A stretch of DNA of 64,000 bases from Owenia fusiformis (lineage: Eukaryota; Annelida; Polychaeta; Sabellida; Oweniidae): the NCBI GenBank assembly GCA_903813345.2, contig CAIIXF020000011.1:34032166-34096165 (forward strand). The letters run 5' to 3'. Positions 47,301 to 59,106 of this stretch are shown here, one piece after another. Position 1 is the first letter of the stretch. Every line of letters starts with the position of its first letter. Both the position numbers and the translations under genes were made by a program. The notes below the pieces were generated by a model. The model did not search any database. It worked only from the letters and a program-made list of their open reading frames with translations, and was not told where the DNA came from.

Positions 47301-50300
47301 CTAAAATGGTCCATTTATATAAGACATTCCCTCCTCATTGTCCAGGAACTTGATGATGTCATAATAGACCTCCTGCGGTGCGTCCATTCCCCATATGAAG
47401 TCAAGATGATTCCATTTCTCCAGTTCCCTCACATATCTCACAGTTTGATGAATATCATCAAGAAGTATCTGGACATCCTGGAATGAAAAAATACCATTGT
47501 ATCAATATTTATTTCATGGAAATAATCGAAAATTTCCTGAAATGTATCTCGTTGAGGTAGAGGATGTTGCTATGGTGAAGTTGTGAAAGAATTGTTATTG
47601 TAATTTATAATATTTATAATATAGCAAAAAAAATGAAACAAAGAACTATAAGGATTCCTTTTTCAATGTTTATAAAAAATTGAAAGCTCTCACCCTCTCC
47701 CTTCTTATTTTAGCAAGCACGTAACGTAACGTATGTAAATCAATATTTGTACAGAATATTCCATTATTATTTCCAGTTCTCAAAAGCACAACTTGGCTTT
47801 CCAAAAATGTTTAAACATTACTCACGGGGTACCATCGAATAATTTTGGCAACGTACCGGAGAACGACATTTTACTAAGAAATGGCAATAATTTAGCACAA
47901 TATATATTTTAACTAGAGTTCTACTTTGATTTTGACAAAAGTAAGTATTCCATGCAATGGCTATTTCATTCATGAGTTTGTAGGAATTCTGTTGGAACCC
48001 AGTTCTGATCAAGTACGAAGTTATTGAAATCGGCGCAGTCGGACTTTACTCCGAAAGATGGTTTTTCGATTATAACTTTTTACAACAGTAAAAGTATAGA
48101 CTTTTGAAAAAAGTACAGAATAGTCCTTATACTATTGAATAATTCTGTTATTTCTGATTCACACGACTCTGAATTGTTTAATTAACAAAAAAGTTTTAAA
48201 AATATTACTTAGGAACGTAACCGGAGCTGGGAACGTAACCGGAGCAGATCAGTTGAATTATATAATTTAAAAAAATAAAATATATGATTTAAAGCATATA
48301 TATTAATAAATACGCATTCGAATAATCCCGTATGTTTTTAAATTAGTATATGTGCTTTAAATCATATATTTTAAATTTTTTGATTAAATAATTCAACTGA
48401 TCTGCTCCGGTTACGTTTCCAGGTCCGGTTGCGTTCCTAAGTAATATTTTTAAAACTTTTTTTTTTAATTAAACAAATCAGAGTCGTGTGAATCAGAAAT
48501 AACAGAATTATTCAAAAGTATAAGGACTATTCTGTACTTTTTTCAAAAGTTTATACTTAAATGTTGTGAAAAGTTATAATCGAAAAACCATCTTTCGGAG
48601 AAAAGTCCGTCTGCGCCGATTTCAATAACTTCGTACTTGATCAGAACTGGGTTCCAACAGAATTCCTACAAACTCATGAATGAAATAGTTATTGCATGGA
48701 ATACTTACTTCTGTCAAAATCAAAATAGAACTCTAGTTAAAAAATATATTGTGCTAAATTATTGCCATTTCTTAGTAAAATGTCGTTCTCCGGTACGTTG
48801 CCAAAATTATTCGATGGTACCCCGTGTTACTACAGTGAAATCATATTCTCAACAATATGCATTATTTGAAGTGCTTATCATGATTTATCTTTTATTTCAA
48901 ATTCAATACACTCTTCCTCATATAATGGAGAAGGACTTTAGCTTAAATACTTCATTAATTTAAATTTACTTGTGGATCTGCCAGCCAGTCATTGTTAGAA
49001 TACCATATATATGTGGGTACATTGAGCTTTGAGGCATCATAAACGGGGGGTGAATCCTGCAATATCAAATGCGAAATAATAACACATGGTTGCTTATACA
49101 TGTAGTTTCGTTTGAACACACAGATTCAAAAAATTAAACTTAATGATGTGAACTTGAATATATAATGAGATAAACATGAGAAATGCTTGTTTATCATGTT
49201 TTTATTCAAAGAAAATTGGTGCTTTTGTCTAGTTGGTGTTAAGTTTTATGATTTCACAGTGAATTATCAGATTTAATGTTTCTGTTGGACCAAAATACAA
49301 GTGAAACACCATTCTTAGATTCTCAGTCCTGTAACTCATTAACATAACTGAATTAAACTTGCATAAGTGTAACACCTCCTAAATGGAACACTTTGTGGAA
49401 CAAAGGGTGTTCCATTTACACATGTTTAAGTATAATAACAGACAGAATGAACTAGTATAGGGTGTTAGGCCATAGGAAACAAAATTCTTCATATTACTCA
49501 CCTGATGGTAATGTTTCTGGTTTTCCTTGACAGACATGTAGTCATACTTCTGGAAAAGGCCTGACCTGACCATCTGAAATACATATACGAGCATTAAAGC
49601 AATCAACCAAAATGTGTACTTTTAGACTTTTTCATTTATAGGATTTTTAGAAGTCTTTAACATAGATTATTTTCAATTGAATGGCTTCATATATTTTATT
49701 TAAATGGATTTCCTCATTAATTGGCTTCTTCAATGACCACCTGTTTGAATTCCCTCCTAATAAATGCCCATGGACCTTATTTTGAGAGCAATCCATGATT
49801 ATGACCTAATGAGTGTTTCTATATCTAAAATTTAAATTGAATAGCTCTTGGTATAGCTATGGGTGTGAATCAAATTCATGCACATAATACACCAAAATAA
49901 TTTTACAGAAACAGCCCCAAAAGCTAAAGAAGTTGTCGTGAGGATGCACCTTTTCACTGAAAACGGATAATATCCATTTTTGAATGAACTTTTGAAAATT
50001 GTGAAAATTCAGTTTACAAATTAATCAGCTTTATGATGAATTTTTTTATAATGTTTCTTCTGTGTTGTCTTGCAAAACACATATTATATCCCTCTTTAAA
50101 CTTAAAGTATCAAGCTCTCAAAACAGCCTTGTCAAACTACAAGTACATGCATACCTGAGCATAGTGAACCATGTTCTGAACACTGGTACCCGCAGGTGTA
50201 TGGCTCAGATAGACAGGCAACCGAGTCATGTTGAGTTGCTGGGAGTCAAAGCCACATATGATAAACAGGAAACTACTGCAGAAGATCTCAGTTTCCCTTG

Positions 50301-53300
50301 TACACACTTTGGATGCTAGGAAGTGCATCAGTTCATTACTTGGAAGGAAATCTTTTACACCAAGTAAGTAGAATAATTCCTGAAATGCAATATCAATTTC
50401 AGAATAATTCCTGAAATGTAAAATCAATTTCAGAATAATTCCTGAAATGCAATATTAATTTCAGAATAATTCCTGAAATGCAATATCAATTTCAGAATAA
50501 TTCCTGAAATGTAAAATCAATTTCAGAATAATTCATGAAATGCAATATCAATTTCAGAATAATTCCTGAAATGCAATATCAATTTCAGAATAATTCCTGA
50601 AATGTATAATCAATATCAGGTTGATGCATCATATAGTTTAGATCCCTCACTTGATTTAAACTTTGTTTATGTCTTTTTGAGAAACAAAAACAAATAAACA
50701 TGTACTAATGCAAAATGCCCTAAGCTATAATTCCCATTATCTATTCATTCATTCATCCTTAAAACACAACAAGAAAAGAACATTACAGAGGATTTCTTGG
50801 CATTTTTGAACAATATTTCTACATTTCATTTATCTAAGTGATGCAACTATTCAGAAACAATCAAAATTGATAATTAACTACTAGTATAGTAATTGAGGAA
50901 AATTGAGAGAATTATTCACATCTTGAGATATACCAAGATATTATGTTCCACCCCTATCCCAACTAAGGATAACTCACCTTTATTTCAGGATAAATATATG
51001 AGAAGTATCTCAACACACTTTTCATGTTGCTGAGATATGCAACTGGTGCTAATGCTGTGAAACTCTTTACCTTCGAGTAAATAAATATACATTTTAAATA
51101 TGTCATTTACTACTAATAAAAATGCACTTGGAAAGGGCAAGGGGTGGTATTAAAGAAAATAAAGGCCATGGTACAATTTGTTGATGTTGTCTTGTTTTTA
51201 AAGCAGTCCTAGTTTGTGCATGTTAAATCAATCCACATGTATCCCCTTTCTTCATGGATTTTAAAATTACAGTATACACATGTATCTACAGACAATGATG
51301 AATATGAACTTTAAATAGTTTCCAAACTTTATTTAACATCTTATTCCATAAACAGTAATTACCTTTTGAGCAGTGGTTTGATTGGACGAAAATTGAGCAA
51401 AGGCAATCATGGTACCCTGTGAATGTCCTACATAATGTAATTGTTTCTGGCCTGTGTGGTCCAGGATAAAATCTATAGTAGCTGGCAAGTCAAGCTCTCC
51501 CATTTGGTCCCAACTACAAAATACATACAGGAAAATATATACATTTTGTGATGAATACGCATTGTAAATATTAGGATTCTCTTGTTTACAACAACAGTAA
51601 CTTGTGTGATGTAGATGACACTGAAACACAATAGGTAATATAAATGTACCATTATCATAGTCATAGGTGAAAATAATAATGAATGTGTGTATGGAATTTG
51701 TAGCTTAAGCCTCTCCAGCCTATACACCTAAAAATAACCCCATCTAAACAATATCTACATTTCCTGATTATTTTAGAATCAAACTTCTGGAGATTGCCAT
51801 GTACATTATTTTTATTTATATGTACATTATACTTAAGATCATAAAGAATCATTCCAATGGAATTGTGACGAGTACTAGCACGAACATAGCCAGGATCTGA
51901 AATTGGACGAGGCAAAAAATTGGTGAATATTTAGGGTATAACTTCACTGACCTCCAAGCCCAGAATTCTGCCTGATCAGGAGTATATTTGACATGCTTTC
52001 GTGAATATGTGTTACCCCTAGAGTTTCCCAGCCATACGTCATAGCCAGCGTCAGCCAATAAGAAACCTAGAATGTTCAACAGTAACTATTTCAGCAAACA
52101 GTGAATGACGTACATATTTTGTGTTTGGAATATCTGCTTATGAACAAGGCTTTTTAATTTTGATGTTTTTGTAACTGAATGCAGTTAAATTTGAGGTTTT
52201 CACATCTTAACTTGTTAAAAGTATTTTATGAGGAACAATGAGGCTCAGTTTTCATTTCTAAAGGTTAAATGTAAATGAACATGGAACTCAACAGGAGTAA
52301 ATAGAGTTACTTTTAAATAACGTCATCATGTTGATTGAATCCTCAAATCTCAATAAGATTGTGACTACCAGTGCAAAGTATTACTTGGAGCATTAGAACT
52401 TCTGATTTATTCAGAAAACATTTTATAATGAGGTTGACTAAAGATTTTTAAAAAATCACATAAATGTCTGATGTTTTCTAACTTTACTAAGCAACTCAAA
52501 AATTTATTTTTTTAAAAATTCTATTTCACTTGTGTAGCCATATTTTACTTGAGTAATCGTATTTCAATTTTAATCACTCAAAGTCAAACAGCACTCAGTA
52601 ACCTGATAATTTGCACTACTAAAGGCACACTGAATTATATACGAGTATTTACTAATCAGCTGTTTCTAATAGATGGCATAAGATAAATGCAATGCAAACA
52701 TTAACACCATAGTCTTGTAACTAATTCATCAAGCATTATATTGGTTTACAATGATCATGTCAATAATCAATCGGAAGAAATTATGAAAAAGTGTCTCATA
52801 TCACAATGAATATTTGGTGATTTTTCCGAAGTAGATGCAAATTCTTAATTTCACAATTTAGACCAAATTAGGTCAAAATATGCCATTTCTCATGATCGAA
52901 TAGGTGCAAATGGATTCTCAGGTTGGTGCAAGTCTCATTAAAATTTCAAGGGAGTGCAGTGCCTACTTGTTTTCATGCTGGGGAGTTCATTGATTCACGT
53001 ATGATTATTTGAGATGCTTATGTTATAGATACAGCCGCCTTAAGAGATGCTCATATTACTTCCTTTAATACAAACTACTATATTGTACATTTTGTTGAAG
53101 TGTTCCTTACTTGGTTATATGATCCTATTCAAGAATACAGTTGATTAAATACAGTAATTTGATATAAAGGATCAATGTTGTGTTATATTTAACCAAAAGT
53201 AAAATACTATTTAACAGTGATGAATGGTGGCAGTTCACAAAACATGGTTAGATCTGAGATCACCTACCCAAGCTCTCGTTTGCCAAGTTAGCAATCCAAT

Positions 53301-56300
53301 TGGTAGATGAGCACAAAAGACCATGTTGTAAAAGGACAACAGGCCTGGAATGATGCTGGGACATTTCCTCCTCAGACCTTGAATACTGGTCCCTAGTTTT
53401 CCTGCCATGTGGTATTCGTTGAACTCCTAATAAGAAACCATCATCAGTTTGTACAGTGTATTCCTCACAGGGATATCCTTTACTTAATATCAACTCTGAC
53501 TGAAACACAATAAAAAGAATGTTCCATTAATACAAATCCAATAGCTCAAATGTTCGTGAAAACAGTCAATATAATACCAGGCTGTGTAAGACATGTACTT
53601 TGATTAGAATCTAGACCATTTTTTAAAAACACATTAACATGGAAAATGTCACCACCTGCCATTTTTATAGATACATGCAGTGATCTCCCAAACATTAAAG
53701 CAAGTGGGTGGCACCCACCTGAGATTTTAAAAACAGGGTTCTATCCACCTGAAAATTCATTTGCATCCACTTGAAAACGGGAAAAATCATGAAAGATTGG
53801 CATATTTTGACCAATATCGGTATAAAATTAAAACTTGAAAATGAACCACTGAATACTGAAAACCATTCATATCACAAAAAAGTTGGAGACTTTAACAATA
53901 TGTCACCACTTGTGGTCAGTGGTGACATAATAAAACATGTCATAGTGAATGCCTCTCTCTCAGGTAAACTCTTGTTTTTTTATGAACACAGTTGACGGGT
54001 ATTTCAATATGGCTTTAGCCTCCAACTCATCTAATATCCAACTCACATCACATAATAACAATGTTATTCTGCAATAGTTGAAATTTGGACAGCATCCTTT
54101 ACATGGTTGAAAAAACAGTATGTTACCTATTTAATGAATATAACTGCCTTGTCATCATATTTCAGTAAAACTATATTCTATTAATATTAGTAGAATATAG
54201 TTTTACTGAAATATGATAACAAAGCAGTTACCTTTTTCTGTTACACTAGTAAGTAGCATCTTATTAACAACTAATATCACTACCTTGCGAGATCTGTCAT
54301 CTCGAGGTATTAGTACTACTTTAGAAGGCCGATACTCTCCTGACAAAATTTCACTCTGTTGCCCTTTGAAATTAGATTATTGGTATATTATCATCTCAGA
54401 GGTTTTTACAATATAACATAATAAAAAATCAGCCTTAAAAATATCCAATGGCTTTACTTTTTCATGCATAGGCCAGGCCCGTAGCCAGGGGGGTTCGGGC
54501 AAAATTTCTTTCAAAATCATGCAGTTTTTCACCATTCTGACTATTTTTTGAGTGATTTTTGGCCAAATTTGCCAAAATGACCCCCCCCCCTAGAATTTTT
54601 TGGAAGAGTGAACCCCCCTTGGAGAATTCTGGCGACAGGAGTGTGGTATCGGATAAAACAGATGTCAAAATATAAGATACACATTTATAAGGATTGTAAA
54701 AAGGAAGTTTCCATCCAAAAGTACAAATACAATGAGACCAAAGAGATAACACAATAAACATACAATTTGTGCCTTGTCTTTGAGACCTAATTTTTTGTGC
54801 AGCCTTATCAAGCTGACATGCTCGTTGTCTCAAAAGGCTTTATAATCACAATAGTCACATAAAACGAAAACATATGTACATTTATTGATATGTATGTCAT
54901 TTGTACCATTTATTGAAAAGTTCAAAACAACACCTACCGTATTCTCTCTAAAAGGCACATAGCACCCTCCAAAAATTAACATGGAAAATAGCAAAATATT
55001 GAGAAATTCTAAAGACTGCATGCCATATGCAACAAATACCATTTTCAACTTCTTACTTCATGTGTAGTTGTTATCACTATACTATAAAAATATTCTGTGG
55101 CTCCCATATCACTTTCTCTGCATCAAATGTAATCAAAATGCTTGCTATAAAAGGAGTAAATCGTGTTTGTTGTCAATTTTCAATTCTACTGTAGTTGTCA
55201 TATATCACATGTATACTCTTTAGTGATATGCGCTCTTTAGAGAGAACACAGTATCCTGGGATTTTATTTCAAAGTAATAAGCAATTTTGTTTGAAAAATT
55301 ATGCATTTTGAAACATTTGGACATTTTTGTATGACTTATTCTATATAGTATATTGCAATAATACAAGTGCATAAAAAAAGCAAATATGAATGTGTCAAAA
55401 AATATTCCAATTCCAAGTGAATGTCCAGGGGTATATAACTCAAAATAAGGCCCTATGAAAAAGAGGAAGAATCAGAGAAAACCAACACAAGCGTATGTAT
55501 TATAACATGTACAGTCTTATATTGGAATTGCAAGACTAGATAATTATTCAGCAGCAAGCAATAAAATAAAAATTACATTGAATAATTGACTTGAACTTTA
55601 TAAGTATACCTGCTCTACATATCACTTAATAATGAACCCATGAAAATATTTGGAAAATTATATAATATCACTCTCATGTAAGCCAACTGATCTATCCATT
55701 CAAAAATGAAGTATAACCAGCTTTTGTGAGAATGAAAACATCTAGTTTTTTCCACAAGTTCTCTTATAACCACATTATGTAATTTAAAGAATCAATTCAA
55801 TATATCAAAGTGACTTATAGTCTTTGCATAATTTTAGTTCATTGGGATAAGAGGACATGACTGATTTGTGACTTACAATATGTAAAGGAAAGATTTGTAG
55901 CAACTTTTTAAATATTGTCACAATCTAATGGTGCAAAGTATAGTATGGATATTGATCACATTTCCAATTTGGCATCCACTTATTTATATTTGAAGGTTGG
56001 ATACAAAAGCAATGAAAATAGGTATATTAGAAATGTTTATATCAAGATCAATCAATTTCCTGACACTACATATTTGAAATCTGACTGAACTGATGTGATC
56101 GTGATGTGATAAATATTGCAAGAGCAAGGCCCCATGTAATTTACCCAGCAAGCCTAAAGCCTAATCAGATGGTGGCACTAGAGGTCTGCACTTGCACCTG
56201 GAAAATTTCAAGTTGAACTTATAAAAGTGGAACGGATAGAATTTTGAAGAAAATATTTATGTGGTACCTACCCGAATGCATGTGTGTCCATCAACACAAG

Positions 56301-56902
56301 ATAACATAACACTTTTCAAAATGCAATAAAATCCTGAAAAGATCACTTTAAAGTGATTGAAAATGATACAACAATACAACAATAGACATCTAAAGACACG
56401 ATGTACTTACAGCATTCATATGAACTTCTGGATCTAGAGCATCATTTGACTCTGCATTTGTATTTGTCCCAAAGATAGCTTGTCCAGCATAGTTAAACTG
56501 TTTCCATATTTCTTGTAGGTCTACTTCATTGACCATTTCCTCTAGGAATTCATGTGTCTTTTTAATGGTACTTTTCAGTCCCTTCTTCCCATGTTTAAAC
56601 GCCTCCCCATCATTTTTGTTATTTTGAATTTTCTTAGCAATGGCATCTATTTTAAATGCATCTTTCACATCATCAATTGATTCCATTACATCTTTTTGGA
56701 TTTGATTAAATTCCTTAATTTTATCAACACTCTTCATTGTTTTCTTGATTCCATTTGCAATGTTCTTAATTGTATCATCCTTTTTGTCCCAAATATCGTC
56801 AAAAAGTTTTCCAACATTTTGGAAGGTGTATACGCTTGAAGGAAAAATACCAACATTTAAAATGGCAATCAAAATACACAGTTGAAGACAGTTTTTACCC
56901 AT
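47301..56902 (-). CDS. Acid/gastric-type lipase (AB-hydrolase) with N-terminal helical extension, 9 exons
   Basis: Minus-strand exons 56902-56411, 53499-53268, 52066-51952, 51513-51363, 51070-50978, 50379-50155, 49573-49502, 49056-48970 and 47477-47301 join in phase to 1644 nt (547 aa). Residues 1-26 form a signal peptide. Residues 27-155 are a lysine/aspartate-rich helical region ([20 protein letters not shown]...) not found in typical acid lipases of about 400 aa. Then DPEVHMN and the lipase core: [27 protein letters not shown] (oxyanion region), [20 protein letters not shown], nucleophile GHSQG, acid in [11 protein letters not shown] and His in WNHLDFIWG. The triad is complete, so it should be an active secreted or lysosomal lipase or cholesteryl esterase (inference). 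Introns hold a palindrome (47823-48826), an acceptor minisatellite (50380-50625) and several MITEs. Confidence 0.9.
47823..48826. mobile_element. Long palindromic foldback element, 1004 bp, 5-bp TSD, in lipase intron 8
   Basis: The left arm, from CACGGGGTACCATCGAATAA, is mirrored almost perfectly by the right arm ending TTATTCGATGGTACCCCGTG, about 500 bp each. Direct TTACT flanks both sides. The motif AACGTA(A)CCGGAG lies at each outer tip and twice near the centre on each side (48212-48246, 48400-48440). Two mirror-image reading frames (47818-48012 minus, 48637-48963 plus) are by-products of the symmetry. Confidence 0.85.
50380..50625 (-). repeat. 31-bp minisatellite that amplifies a lipase splice acceptor
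   Basis: Eight copies of a 31-bp unit (CCTGAAATGCAATATCAATT then TCAGAATAATT on the plus strand) start at 50379, 50410, 50441, 50472, 50503, 50534, 50565 and 50596. On the minus strand each unit reads as pyrimidine-rich ATTGCATTTCAG followed by GAATTATTC, the first bases of exon 6. The true acceptor is the most downstream copy. Upstream copies run into TGA directly. Confidence 0.9.
53630..53936. repeat. Short 'TGTCACCACC' repeat in lipase intron 1
   Basis: ACATTAACATGGAAAATGTC and CACCACC at the left; GACTTTAACAATATGTCACC and GTCAGTGGTGACATAATAAA at the right. It is the shortest copy of the family here (about 300 bp) and has no tandem core, so it may be close to the minimal mobile unit. Confidence 0.65.
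54142..54231. repeat. About 90-bp near-perfect palindrome in lipase intron 1
   Basis: TTTCAGTAAAACTATATTCT (54170) is mirrored by AGAATATAGTTTTACTGAAA with a loop of about 10 bases, and AACTGCCTTG pairs outward with AAAGCAGTT. Non-coding. Confidence 0.75.
54470..54625. repeat. Dispersed repeat, 'GGCCCGTAGCCAGGGGGGTT' family
   Basis: CAGGCCCGTAGCCAGG followed by a G-run, AAATCATGCAGTTTTTCACC and a C13 run. It shares its words, in altered order, with 42375-42600. The family is familiar as a dispersed non-coding repeat of marine invertebrates; classification uncertain. Confidence 0.5.
54935..55253. mobile_element. MITE with TATTCTCTCTAAA termini in lipase intron 1
   Basis: TACCGTATTCTCTCTAAAAG (54935) is mirrored by CTTTAGAGAGAACACAGTA ending 55253. 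TA dinucleotides at both outer edges suggest a TA duplication. 319 bp, no coding. Confidence 0.55.
55260..56410. other. Remainder of lipase intron 1
   Basis: AT-rich intron sequence up to the exon 1 donor at 56410. I see no repeat or exon. Confidence 0.5.
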
Positions 56903-57198
56903 TTTCTTCCAAGCAGTGTCCGTTAATGCGTGGATATGTTGATCATTGATGTTGATGATTCTATCCTCATTTTGGTAGACTTAGTATCAGAATGTTGGCC
57001 AGGAAGATAACAGTGGAACTTTGGCCTCATGAAGGACTCTATTTGATTGATAAGTCTGAACTCAGATGAATGCCACTCAAGTAGCCTGGTGTTATGGCTA
57101 TGTGTCGAATGTATGTCCCCATTTGCTCTGGGTTCACTTTTGTTTTCTCAACTCATGATTGTGACTAAGCTACAGTGTAGGTCAAAGCACATGCTATC
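56903..57198 (-). promoter_or_regulatory. Presumed 5' UTR and promoter of the lipase gene
   Basis: The ATG at 56902 is preceded (minus strand) by sequence without upstream coding similarity. No TATA box that I can defend. The palindromic array beginning at 57199 lies within 300 bp. Confidence 0.3.
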
Positions 57199-58252
57199 TA
57201 TTGCAAGACTTACGCCTGCCACAACCGTCACAATGTTAATAAGTGTTTTTAAGTAGCGCAAGGATCCTGCCATGACCGTGGTAGTGTTATTGTGTAAGCC
57301 TGGTATAACCGTGACAGGCTGGTATAACCGTGACAATGCTGTATTATATTGCAAGGCCTGTCATGACCCTGGAAGTGTTATCGTGGAAGCCTGGCGCGAC
57401 CGTAGCCTTTATTGTGGTTTATAAGCGAATGTGAATATTAATGAATAGTAGTAATTTTGATTTTGACATGATTAAGGTAGTTAAACACCATGATCATAGT
57501 ATTAAACTGTTTAGTTGAAATGCGGATCACATAAAATTGTTAAGGATATTCCTGGCATTATGTCATACATATTTACTAGTCATTGCAATACAATATAACG
57601 GTCATAGTAGGACTAAGCCTAAATTTCTACATTACCACCCTCATACCTGGCCTTGCAATACTATATTACATTGTCACGGTCATACCAGGCTTTGCGATCC
57701 CATAATACATTGCCACGGTCATGCCAGGTTTTCAAAAACACATTGTCATGGTCACTTATAGCAAATCATAAATTTCTATATTACCACTCTCATACCCGAA
57801 CTTAGAATATTATATCACATTGCCACGGCGGTCATACCAAGCCTTGCAATACTATATTACATTGTCACGGCCATGTCAGGCCTTGCAGTACTATATTACA
57901 TTGCCACGGTCATGCCAGGCCTTGCAATACACATTGTCACGGTTATAGCAGTCCTAATCGTAAATTTCTACATTACCACTCTCATACCTGAACTTGCAAT
58001 ACTATATTACATTGTCACGGTCATGCCAGCGCCTTGCAGTACTATATTACATTGTCACGGTCATACCGAGCCTTGTAGAACTATATTACATTATCACGGT
58101 CATGGCAGGCATTGCAATATAATACAGCATCGTCGCGGTTATACCAGGCTTTCACGATAACATTACCACGGTCATGGCAGGATCCTTGCGCTACTTAAAA
58201 AACACTGAATAACATGATGACGGTTACGCCAGGCGTTAGTCTTGCAACAGAT
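57199..58252. repeat. Palindromic array element between lipase and ARID2
   Basis: Both ends are long inverted copies (at least 100 bp, probably about 190): AGTAGCGCAAGGATCCTG at 57254 mirrors CAGGATCCTTGCGCTACT ending 58197, with TTGCAAGACT at 57201 opposite GTCTTGCAA near 58248. The interior is a tandem of ~45-55 bp units, TATTACATTGTCACGGTCAT followed by ACCAGGCCTTGCAATAC. The array changes orientation across its middle: GACCGTGG/ATAACCGTGAC words on the left, CACGGTCAT on the right. Confidence 0.8.
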
Positions 58253-59106
58253 ACGGTCTCGGTCAAAGGTCATGTTTACATATTTGTAAAGCACATTTTG
58301 CATGCTTGAAACATCCTCAAAAGACCAACCTGAAATATAAATTGACATAAATATTAAAAGCAAATATACTTTTGTCTGGTGGAATGGTAAACGACGCCTG
58401 GAATGTCTTACTAGATTCTTGGAAAAATTATTCAAATTTTCATCGATTTCAGAAAAGTAGGTCAAATTGCAGAACTCACAAACAATCTGATTCAATGGTC
58501 ATAATGGTCTTTTATTCATATTTGACAATTTTGTAAGTAGCAAAAGAATCTTATCAATAACATAAATATCAAAATAACAAAGTTTAACCTACCAAAATCA
58601 TTAAATAACTATAATTGTATGCAGGAATTTACGCCAAAGTAATTAACATGGAGGCGGCCATCTTGTTCAATCTCCCGGGATCAATGAGCAATTGAGCCTA
58701 CCCCTATAGGACGCTATTGCCATTCGGCATGTTCATTATGTTTTTTGTTACGAATTTACCGTAGTTTTATGCAGTATGGTCCTTTCTATGACCAAAGAAA
58801 TATTGAATTTCTGCTGATAACTGAAAAACCCCTGCACAGGATGATAGCTAAGGCTTCGCGCTATCATGTAAGTGCGGCAAAGTTGTGATCTAAGCGTGTA
58901 TTGAGAAGTAATAGCGGCTTGAACAGAGTGGTATTTTCAGGAGCAATCTCGCGAAGTGAGCGAAACATTGTGGATAATTTCCTTTATTTTGCCTGCCCGA
59001 TGTGGGTAGATGAGTGAATGTGTATGGACATCGGGTAACTGGAAGCGATAAGTACTTACTATAGATAGCGTTTATAGGATTAGCACGGCTACAAATCAAC
59101 GGAAAG
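58253..59106 (+). promoter_or_regulatory. ARID2 promoter and 5' UTR region with YY1 site
   Basis: GCGGCCATCTTGTT (about 58654) is a strong YY1 site, common at TATA-less housekeeping promoters. The sequence around 58670-58980 is less AT-rich than its surroundings and has CCCGGGA and CGCGAAGTGAGCG. A minus-strand frame of 107 codons (58172-58495) has CEFC but no family signature and is not called. Confidence 0.4.

Noticed and set aside
47818-48963. Two similar proteins on opposite strands
   Set aside because: They are mirror images made by the long palindrome, not a gene pair.
51473-52079. Long minus frames running past lipase exons 3 and 4
   Set aside because: They are intron read-through; phase and splice borders define shorter exons.
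58172-58495. 107-aa minus-strand frame upstream of ARID2
   Set aside because: It begins within the palindromic array at its 3' end and shows no domain; a single CxxC is not enough.
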